Assembly (NCBI RefSeq): GCF_900090045.1 | Contig: NC_041788.1 | Span: 1,860,001-1,924,000 of the forward strand | Length of the DNA stretch: 64,000 nt | DNA from: Plasmodium malariae | Taxonomy: Eukaryota; Apicomplexa; Aconoidasida; Haemosporida; Plasmodiidae | Reading direction: 5' to 3' | In this document: one piece after another, positions 55,584 to 64,000 of the stretch | Numbering within the stretch: position 1 is the first letter of the stretch | Layout of the letters: every line of letters begins with the position of its first letter | Translations under genes and position numbers: made by a program | The notes under the pieces: model-generated | The model's input: the letters and a program-made list of their open reading frames with translations, nothing else | Databases searched by the model: none | What the model was told of the DNA's origin: nothing

Positions 55584-57429
55584 ATGGCTTCAACATTTAG
55601 CGTTAAGTTAAAAATATATGATTTATCCAGAGGAATGTAATAATCTATAAAAATAAGATATATAAATTTTTTAAGTATATAAACATATTTTACCGTTTAT
55701 GTATTTACAAGCCGCTTATTCTTCATTCTGGTTTATTACTGCGTGGAGTTTTAAAGAGAGAATCATTATTTATGTTTTACCTTTTTCAATGAGCTTCATG
55801 AGAGATAACATTTTAGCAGATCTATATTTGTTTTGCGCTAGTGTATGTATGTACGTGAGTATTTTTGTACGTACGTACGTATATGTATATGGGCAGATAT
55901 GCATTGCATATAACAGTTTTGTCTATCTGCACAAATTTGCAAATGATATGAAAGGTAGTTTTTGTTATATTTAAAAAAGTAACATTTACATTTCCATAAA
56001 TCACTGAAATTTATTTTTTCTGTATTAGTCAGAAAAAATATATAATTAAATTATGTACTTTATATTTTCCATTATTTTTTATAATGAAGGGTAAAAGCAT
56101 GGTCCCCCCTTTTAATAGGAAAACAAATAGATGGAGTATGGCATACAGCTGTTTTGGTATATGATATGGAATACTTTTACGGTAAAAAGGACATTGAATT
56201 TAGTACATATATGCTCCACATTTTGGTTAAAATGAACGTGAAGATATGTGTATATATGCACGTGTATATACGTCTTTGTGTATACATATGCATATATATG
56301 TATGTGTACGTATTAATTTTCCACCCATACAGGTGGAGGAATATTATGTCTTGCTCCAAATGAGTTTGAGTCTTATTACGACATAAAACCCGTGAACGTA
56401 ATAAGCATGGGAACAACAGAATTACAACAATCACATTTTCACGAATATCTTAATGGTATTCAACAAAATTTTACAGTTGATAAGTACAACTTAATTAGCT
56501 GGAATTGCAATAATTTTACAAATGAAGTTTGTAATTTCTTAGTTGGCAAAAATATTCCTGAGTATATTTTGAACACACCTTATGAAGTTATGTCTACTAG
56601 CAAAGGGAAGTTAATCTTAGACATGATGCAGTCTTATCAAACGTCCATTGCACCAGGTCTAGATGCTCAATCAACAATAAACAGTAAAGGAGGTATTGGA
56701 GATAATAAAAGTATAAGTAATAATGAAAATGATGAAAAAAAAGAATATTCAAAACTACCAAGTGTATCATTAGATAATTTCTTTAATGAAAATAAAATAG
56801 AAAATTTATTAGAAGAATATTTAAAGAATGATAAATATGATTTAAATGAAAAAAAATTATTTTTAAATACTTTAAAAATATTTTTTGATAACTTAATTAC
56901 AAATACAAATATATTAAAAAATCGTTATATATACAAAAAACATTATAATTTATTTAATAATGAATTAACTATTTGTGAATATAATAAAATGTTAAATTCC
57001 CTTGGATTTTTACAAGGTTTTGTTGAATATGACGAAATAAATAATTTAGAAACCTTAACAATTTTTATTGATAAAAATAATATTAATAAACATGCCTTTT
57101 CTGAACATTTAGGTTTATTTATAAATAAAAATTTTTTTTTAAAAAATGAAGACAGTTCCATTTTTAAAATGGAAGCCTTGAATTTTAAGGATGTATCTGA
57201 ATACATTTCATATACCAGTAAAAAAAATAGTAACGCAAATGATGTGTTTATTTTTATATCAGAAATGTTCATAAACGATAACATAGATACTACGAATGAA
57301 AAAAATAATCTCAATTTTTTTAATATTATAAAAGATAGGATCATTTCAGATCCACAAATAGAAAAAGACTTTTTGTCAAACATATCAGACCTATTGAATG
57401 CACGAATAAACTCTTTAGCACCTTTGTAG
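55584..57429 (+). CDS. PPPDE (DeSI-type) deSUMOylating/deubiquitinating isopeptidase with PUB-like C-terminal region
   Basis: PPPDE enzymes are cysteine isopeptidases that remove SUMO or ubiquitin. Three exons join in phase: 55584-55636, 56090-56181 and 56333-57429, giving 413 residues. Borders are AAT|GTAATA...GAAG|G, ACG|GTAAAA...ACAG|GT. The domain opens with F-S-V-K-L-K-I-Y-D-L-S-R-G-M. The catalytic His is in G-V-W-H-T-A-V (residue 36) and the catalytic Cys in W-N-C-N-N-F-T-N-E (residue 107). This is the spacing of human DESI1 (His38/Cys108), and Y-F-Y-G-G-G-I is also conserved. After a linker with N/K low complexity, residues about 230-294 (FFDNLITNTNILKNRYIYKK, then NSLGFLQGF) resemble a PUB domain, which in other proteins binds p97/CDC48. 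The PUB call is by eye. Only the last exon forms a long ORF, so the catalytic His would be missed without splicing. Confidence 0.88.
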
Positions 57430-58262
57430 GAAACATATATAGCGGTACGTGGTTATTCAAAAAAATCATTAGGGAAAAACTAAATTTCGGACGAATGCAC
57501 AAAAAATAAAACTAACGACTTGGCAAAGAAAATTAGAACTTTTTTGTATCCATTGAATCGAAAAAGAAGAAAGGAACGAAAATCGGTTGGATGGTGAAAG
57601 AGGGTTTTCTATGAAAGAAAAAAATATAGGAAATAAGCAAAAGTGCCAGTGTAATATTATAAGGAAAAAATCATACATTTTTAAAGGGGAAAACAGATAT
57701 AAAGGAACTATTACGAAAATTTTCAAAATTGTTAAATAATTATTACGCGTATACATATATATATATATATGCGTGCATAACTGTGTATGTGTGTATATGT
57801 GTACATTTTTTTATACATATACTAAAATTGTAACCTGTTTTTACGCATAAAACGCAAAATTAATAATGAAAAATATGTTTGAATAAAAATGTAAAATCAT
57901 TAATATTGCACAAGTTTATTTAAAAGAAAAAAAAAAAGAACAAGAGGAGCGTAGAATGCATATATTGTATATCCCAAAATTAAAAAACAAATAATATATT
58001 CCTAGTGGAAATTATTCTTTTTATTAAAACCATAAATCATTTTATATTATTATTATTACTGTGCTTATTCTTTTTTTTTTTTTTTTTCTTAGTTTCAATT
58101 AATATATAAAGAAAAATTATTAACTGAATAATATTTCTTATTACAATTTTACAAAAGAAACAAAGGCGAAGAAAAGAGAAAAAAAAAATTACATAATAAA
58201 ATTAATAAACTAGTTTTTTGTTTTATTCGATCCTGAACCATATTAATATACAAGTATATAAT

Positions 58263-58299
<37 letters not shown>

Positions 58300-59628
58300 G
58301 TTGCAGTTGTATATTCAATTGTTGTTCCAATTTAAAAATGAATATATCCTCACACTAATGTATATAAAAAAAAAAAAAATTTCGTAATTGTATTACATTT
58401 TTACCTTTTTTTTTCTATTTATTTAAGGATTTATCAGAGATTAAGATGAAATTACTATGATTTAATGTTTCCACTGTTTTGTTTTTATTTATTACACATT
58501 TTGCATTTTTTCATAATTTAAGGCATTAATCAACTGTTGGGTTGTTGTTCGTAGAGCTTTATATATATATATATGTGTATAATTTAGAGTTATTAAAGTA
58601 AAAAATATATATTGCTTTGTTAATTGGGGTTCGACGAAATATACTTCAATAGAACCTTAACTCAGAAGAATTTTATTTTGGGCCCATTCTTTTTGTTTAT
58701 TTTATTTTTTATTTTGTTATATTTTATTTTTTTGATTTTTTGCCGTGCATGCGCTCATTCTTAAGGTTTCATTTATTTTTTTTTGATTATTTTTTGGTTC
58801 TTAACATAAAACTACCAATTATTTTAATTTTACCTTTATACAAATGTACGTACATTTTTATGTACATATGTGCATATTTTCTGAACACACCTTATTGCAA
58901 ATATCAATTATTTAGTATATGAAATGTGTGAAAAGCTATATAAAAGGTAAATTTAATTTTACTACACATTATAAAGAAAACAGATAAAAAAATGAATATA
59001 CAGTATCGTAAGTAACATTGTAAGCAGGAACATAAAAAACAACATAAGCAGCAAAGCAAGTAGAAGCTAAGACATAAGAATGCAAATAACTAGCAAGAAA
59101 TTTCTCCACCTTTTAAAATACACCAATTTATTTTTTTGTTCTATGAAATATGTTGGTATTACGAAGAATCTTCTGTTTTCAATATTTTTTTTTTTTGTTT
59201 TAATAAATTTTTTTTAAATTAAAGTATTTCAAGATTTAATGCTTCTCTTATATATATATATATATTTATTTATTTAATTATATATTTAAATAATTATATA
59301 TTTAAATAATTATATATTTAAATAATTATATATTTAAATTATATATTTAAATATTTATATATTTATATAATTATATATTTATATAATTATATATTTATAT
59401 AATTATATATTTATATAATCATTTATTTATTTATTGGTTTTATTCTCCTAAAAAGCAAGATACAGGAAATAGCTATATTATAATGCCACTTCCTCGATTA
59501 TAACTATTTCCTCCTTTGCTTTATATATATAATTTTTGTTTGTTCATATAGTTATTACACCATTGGCCACTATTGTAACATATGTTATATTATAGTTTTC
59601 TTTTTTTTTTTTTTTTTTTTTTTGTAAA
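57430..59628. other. Intergenic between the PPPDE gene and PTRAMP
   Basis: About 2.2 kb. The first 300 bases (57480-57740) are unusually G-rich for a 3' flank, with an open frame of about 58 codons ending at 57739. Later parts are AT-rich, with a poly-A tract of more than 30 at 58266-58297, a TGCATGC at 58746 and a 16-bp AT repeat at 59275-59420. Confidence 0.5.
59275..59420. repeat. AT-only 16/17-bp tandem repeat upstream of PTRAMP
   Basis: Repeated units of ATATTTAAATAATTAT change into ATATTTATATAATTAT across about 145 bp of pure A/T, some 210 bp before the PTRAMP start codon. Confidence 0.85.
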
Positions 59629-60702
59629 ATGTGTAAATTAATATGTTTAATCTTTTTGCTTTTTACCATGTGTTGTAAAGGAAAGTTGTCAGAAAATTTG
59701 TCGGGGAAATTATCAGGAAAATTTCCGCAAAATTTGATCGCAAAATTTAGAAAACCAAGTACAGATTATGTTTTACAACTACTTCAAAAAAATGGAAATT
59801 ACAATATTATCATATTAGAACCGGAATGTACACGTAACGGAAATATGGACTTGCTACAAGCTCCGGAATTTTCCGATTTTGACAGAAAAGAATTTTTAAT
59901 GCATAATTATATGGTTATAAAAAATTCTCAATTTTCGAATGACAAATCATTAGAATTATATTCATTAAAAGAAGAAAATAGTAAAAGTTATTTAGTGTTA
60001 ACATTTTATATAGGAGATTTTAATTTCTCTGTTGATAATAATTCACCATATGAAGTAAATTTGATTTTAAGTATAATACCATCAAATACAAAAAGTGTTT
60101 GTAATAATAATAATTATAATATTGTTTTCTTAAAATCGTGTGATGTTATGAACCCTGCTGATTTTGAAATTTTAGGTGGTCCAATTAGATTTACCATAAG
60201 TAAAACATCTGGAAGTGTTCGAATTAATATAACTGATTTTTTCAAAAATGGTACATGGAGAGCTTTTGTAAAAGATAAGATTTCTTTTTTACTAAAACCA
60301 GAAGATAACTGTTACACAGTATTAGAAAATAAGTTAAATAAACCTGATTTAATTATAGAAAAGAAAACTATGCTTTATACCGAATGGGGTGAATGGTCTC
60401 AATGCTCTATGGAATGTGAACATCAGGATAATATTCAAATTCGAGAAAGGAAATGTGCACATCCAACGGGAGACTGCTTCAAAGGAGACTTAAAAGAAAC
60501 AAGGCCATGTCAAATACCATTACCTCCATGTAATTCATTATTTGAATATAAAGAATCTTCAGCCTTTAAAATTTTTATGATTCTTTTGTCTGTAGCTCTC
60601 GTTATAGGGGTAATAGGAGTGTTATACCATATATTTTACAAAAGAAAAGGAGCTGAAAAGGAATTATACGAAAATGTAGCTGGAAGATTTATGTATGAGT
60701 AA
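59629..60702 (+). CDS. PTRAMP: Thrombospondin-related apical membrane protein (PTRAMP)
   Basis: PTRAMP is a merozoite type I membrane protein released to the surface, cleaved near the membrane, and part of an invasion complex with CSS and Ripr in P. falciparum. The 357-residue single exon has a signal peptide (about residues 1-19, [11 protein letters not shown]). A novel ectodomain with scattered cysteines spans about 45-245. One thrombospondin type 1 repeat lies at about 250-302 ([13 protein letters not shown] with both tryptophans, then six further cysteines). One transmembrane helix at about 314-336 ([20 protein letters not shown]) is followed by a short charged tail ending in GRFMYE. The tail lacks the penultimate tryptophan of gliding TRAP-family adhesins. 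Length matches the P. falciparum protein (about 350). Confidence 0.95.
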   Translation: MCKLICLIFLLFTMCCKGKLSENLSGKLSGKFPQNLIAKFRKPSTDYVLQLLQKNGNYNIIILEPECTRNGNMDLLQAPEFSDFDRKEFLMHNYMVIKNSQFSNDKSLELYSLKEENSKSYLVLTFYIGDFNFSVDNNSPYEVNLILSIIPSNTKSVCNNNNYNIVFLKSCDVMNPADFEILGGPIRFTISKTSGSVRINITDFFKNGTWRAFVKDKISFLLKPEDNCYTVLENKLNKPDLIIEKKTMLYTEWGEWSQCSMECEHQDNIQIRERKCAHPTGDCFKGDLKETRPCQIPLPPCNSLFEYKESSAFKIFMILLSVALVIGVIGVLYHIFYKRKGAEKELYENVAGRFMYE

Positions 60703-63040
60703 GAAAAGAAAAAATAGCTAGTTCGTCGAACCAAATATATAATCCTATCTTTTTAACAATACTTTGGAGGATCATCCCTAAAATGTAAATATGCACTTAG
60801 TGTTATATGCCCACAAATCCGTACTTTTATACATGTATGTATATATATAATCATACAAACGTACGCATATATATATACATGTGCATATTATATAACTCGA
60901 ATACTTATACGCATATAATACCATATGAAAGGGGGACTTTTTCCTTCTTTATTTTCAAGCACTTCTCCCATATAGATGGTTGCAAATTGGGAATAACATT
61001 ATTACTCTTTTTTGTTTTCCTTTTGTTTTTTATGTTTTGTCACCTTAGCAATACTATTACGTTAAGGAATGTTCTTAATTTTTAAATCATTTTCTTTCTT
61101 ATTTATCGAACTATTAAATAGTATAAATATGCATGCTTGTGTTTGCTTCTTGTATTTGAATTTTTTATGTATATTCCACAAAATTTAATCCATTTACTAT
61201 TTATTTTATTATATCTCTTGTTTTCTTTATCCTCTTTTGATAACTTATTTTTAATATTATAACTTTTAGCTTTACGAAATTTTTTTTTAATTTATATATT
61301 TTTTGGTTTCTCTTTTTTATTTTATTTTTTTCTTTCCTTTTCATAATTAAAGAGGAATGGGAAAAAACAGAAAAAAATAGATTAAGTTGTTAATTATAGA
61401 AAATAAAGTGATAAAAATAAAAAATAAGTAATAAAATAATGAATCACAAAATGATGGATGACAAAATAATGGATGACTAAAAAAAGAATGACAACATAAC
61501 GAATGATTAAATTTTAAAATTTAGAATGATGAATGTTGAATACTTATTCACTCATACTCTAATGTGTGTTTCATTATTTAATTTTTCTGTGGGCACAAAA
61601 TAGATATACACAAGAATATACGCTTCAATTTTTTTCGTGTTCTGTAAGCAAATATATCTTATCAATCTTTTTTTTTTTTTTTATTTTAATGAACAATAAT
61701 TACTGTTTTTGTATTTTTCCTTTAACATTTGCAAAGTACTCCTATGTATAAATGTGATATAGCAAGAACGGGGACCAAACTGCTTGTATCATCTACTATA
61801 ATTTATCCTTCCTACATAAATGATTATATATCGTTACATACGCATATAAATATGTATGTATGTGTACATACTTTATCGTACTAGCATTATATAGGCTAAA
61901 TTGTTGCGTAAATATTGAACTTACTACTAAATACACGAAAAAAATTAAAAAAAAGTATAAGAAATACTTATTTTAAAAATATTTATCATAATTATTTCGT
62001 TAAAATTATTTAACATATAAAATAAAAATGAAAAATCCAAAAAAAAAAAAAAAAAAAAAAAAGAGGGAAATGATAAAGGAGAAAAGAGAAAAAAACATGA
62101 AAAAGAAGAGAAGAAAATAGAGAAGATATAATTAAATTTGAACCTACTAATTTTTACATGCACTTCTGGAATTGATTGGAAGCAACACGAGAAACTAAAT
62201 CAGGAGTATTATTGTATATAATTAAATTAAAAGCAAAAAATACATATTTTAAATAGTTTTTTTTTTTTTTTTTGTGAAATAATTCTGTATATATAAGAAC
62301 TTCTTATTGTTAAGACATCATAATGCTTATTCTTTTACTGATTGAATAGTCCTTAAAAATTACACATTTTCCTTTCTACGGAAAAAAAAAAAAAAACTTA
62401 AAAACTTGTGTAATAACTCACGAATTTTCTTAATAATTATAAAAAACGAGTGATATAAAATAGATAAAACGAATTGATCTATGTATTATATAAAAACCGG
62501 AAAAAAAGTGCGAATTATATAAAATTTTTTTTTTTTTTTTTTTTTTGTTGGTGCATGCATCCTTAATAATAAATGTTTTCAAAACATTAGCATGTATGTG
62601 ATTTTTTCATATAAAAATAAGACAACTTGTATTTTTTTTTTACCTTTAATTTTTTTTGTTCTTATTTTTGTTCTTGTTTTTGTTTTTCTTTTTGCTTGCT
62701 TTTTTTTTTTTTTTTTTCTTGTTCTGTCCTATTTATGTACTGTTGTATAAGTTATTTGAAATAAAATTATAAAAAAAAAAATGAAAAAGAAAACGTAATG
62801 CCTTGATTTAACTCCTAATGATAAAAAAATTTCTTCCCATTTTATATTAAAGTATATTTTATTTTTCTTTCATGTGGTTATCTTTATTTATATTAATGAT
62901 TTTACAGTAATGTATAGCGGAATATATGCATGTATTTGTACACACATTTTCGCATGTACAGTAGCGTCGTTTTTCGTACAAACATTATATCTATAAATAG
63001 CCATCTAGATATCTATTCAACACAGTTTCATGAGTCCATA
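60703..63040. other. Intergenic between PTRAMP and the right-edge gene
   Basis: About 2.3 kb. It includes degenerate GATGACAAAATAATG-type repeats (61440-61510), several poly-T and poly-A runs (62038-62060, 62525-62546, 62700-62720) and no supported coding exon. Confidence 0.5.
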
Positions 63041-64000
63041 ATGGAAATTAAAATGGACTATAATAAAAAATTTTTAAAATTTCGAATTGCAAAATTAATT
63101 TATTTTTTCTTGTTAATAAAAATAAATACACTTAAAATAAGAAAAGGTCCCATAGAGTCAGGAAATAAACTACATAAGAATGAAGAGAAGATTACTGTAT
63201 TCCATAGAGTATTGCCTTATTTTTCTATGGAAGCAACAGTATTTGAAGATAATAAAATAAATAAAATAAGCCATGAAAAAAATATATGTGCAAAATTAGT
63301 TAAAGATCACAAAAATTTTAATTCTCCATTAGAGAAAAGGTACAAACTCGAAAATAGAGAGTATACTATCGAAATAAGGAATAAAGAAAACACATACCAC
63401 TATACCAATAATCTTTTAAAAAATTTGGGATTAGAGTTATGTAATAAAGTATTAATATTTTCTATTGCTATTACTAATGACCTATGTGAGTTTGATATAT
63501 ATAATAATTATACATTATATATTAATTACTTAAAAAATGTACAAATTGAACATCTACAAACTGCATTATTGCATGGACGATTTTTATTTTTAAAATTACC
63601 TCAATCTTTTGATTTGAATAAAAGTATTCCTACATTTTCTGAAAATGAATATATTATAAAAAAAGGAATACTAGAAAATGATATTATAAAATTTGACTTC
63701 ACAAATATTATTCTAAATCAAGTATGTAATTCCTCATCTGATCAAATACGCAAGCCATTTGATGAGAATAAAAATTCAAATAATAATAAGGATAACCAAA
63801 ATAAAAAAAAAATAATAAATTTTGTTGTTATAACTTCGCATGTGTTGAGTGATATTATTATTTTCCCATCAACAATTATGAATGCAGAATATGTCAAAAA
63901 TTATAAAAATATGAAGAATGTTGTAAAGATTAAAAAAAGTAAATTAGAAAAGATTTATCTCTTTTTGTGCTATTCTTTTAGCATTTTTCTTTTGATTAAA
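63041..64000 (+). CDS. Unknown leadered membrane/secreted protein, 3' end outside window
   Basis: An open frame of 320 codons from ATG 63041 runs off the right edge without a stop. The start has a short basic stretch and a hydrophobic signal-anchor (about residues 14-28, RIAKLIYFFLLIKIN). An ectodomain-like region follows with few low-complexity inserts (SNNNKDNQNKKK near 250) and cysteines (about residues 84, 138 and 150, then 232). Strand-like patches are VLIFSIAITNDLCEF, RFLFLKLPQSF and INFVVITSHVLSDIIIF. The last 20 visible residues (IYLFLCYSFSIFLLIK) look like a transmembrane segment. The product would be a single-pass or ER/apical membrane protein. I recognise no family. It is in the same orientation as PTRAMP, 2.3 kb downstream. 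Confidence 0.8.
   Translation, partial: MEIKMDYNKKFLKFRIAKLIYFFLLIKINTLKIRKGPIESGNKLHKNEEKITVFHRVLPYFSMEATVFEDNKINKISHEKNICAKLVKDHKNFNSPLEKRYKLENREYTIEIRNKENTYHYTNNLLKNLGLELCNKVLIFSIAITNDLCEFDIYNNYTLYINYLKNVQIEHLQTALLHGRFLFLKLPQSFDLNKSIPTFSENEYIIKKGILENDIIKFDFTNIILNQVCNSSSDQIRKPFDENKNSNNNKDNQNKKKIINFVVITSHVLSDIIIFPSTIMNAEYVKNYKNMKNVVKIKKSKLEKIYLFLCYSFSIFLLIK

Noticed and set aside
55699..55974. 91-codon plus-strand frame between PPPDE exons 1 and 2
   Set aside because: It lies inside the first intron; the PPPDE motif order requires joining 55636 to 56090.
57469..57756. 95-codon minus-strand hydrophobic frame
   Set aside because: Shadow of the purine-rich plus-strand island, with low-complexity F/S/L composition.

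Overview
This is a eukaryotic window from a malaria parasite (genus Plasmodium). The signs are extreme A+T richness, long poly-A/poly-T tracts, asparagine- and lysine-rich low-complexity inserts inside proteins, small GT-AG introns, and genus-specific genes (CelTOS, MDV1, the perforin-like protein PLP2, PTRAMP). The base composition is too A+T-rich for P. vivax or P. knowlesi. CelTOS does not look like the P. falciparum form. An AT-rich non-falciparum species such as P. malariae or P. ovale fits best, but the species cannot be fixed from sequence reading alone. The gene order resembles the part of P. falciparum chromosome 12 that carries CelTOS, PLP2 and PTRAMP. Layout, left to right: the 3' end of NAD-dependent glycerol-3-phosphate dehydrogenase; SRP19 (-); a large multi-pass membrane protein of unknown function (+); MDV1 (-); CelTOS (-); PLP2 (+); a proline tRNA; a stretch with no long ORF in which I propose a multi-exon sliding-clamp (HUS1-like) gene; a zuotin/DNAJC2 chaperone (+); a small basic, possibly mitoribosomal protein (-); the multi-exon meiotic nuclease SPO11/TopoVIA (-); the pre-rRNA processing factor MRD1/RBM19 (+); a leadered double GTPase Der/EngA (+); a large unknown protein (-); a proposed two-exon small gene; a 3.5-kb AT-rich intergenic region; an unknown 216-residue protein (+); a proposed 75-residue coiled-coil gene (-); APC10 (+); an IWR1-like protein (-); a proposed tiny basic-protein gene; DPH3 (-); a PPPDE (DeSI-type) isopeptidase with a PUB-like C-terminal region (+); PTRAMP (+); and the 5' part of an unrecognised leadered protein running off the right edge. 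Functionally, MDV1, CelTOS and PLP2 form a run of three genes used in sexual and mosquito stages (gametocyte egress, cell traversal). SPO11 and the proposed HUS1-like clamp would belong to DNA break formation and checkpoint repair. SRP19, MRD1, zuotin, DPH3 and the small basic proteins belong to ribosome biogenesis, translation or targeting. APC10 and the PPPDE/PUB protein belong to ubiquitin/SUMO control. PTRAMP acts in merozoite invasion. Several small spliced genes (18.7-20.2, 43.0-43.5, 49.3-49.6 and 53.4-53.6 kb) are my own exon reconstructions from splice signals and codon phase. They are weaker than the single-exon genes.
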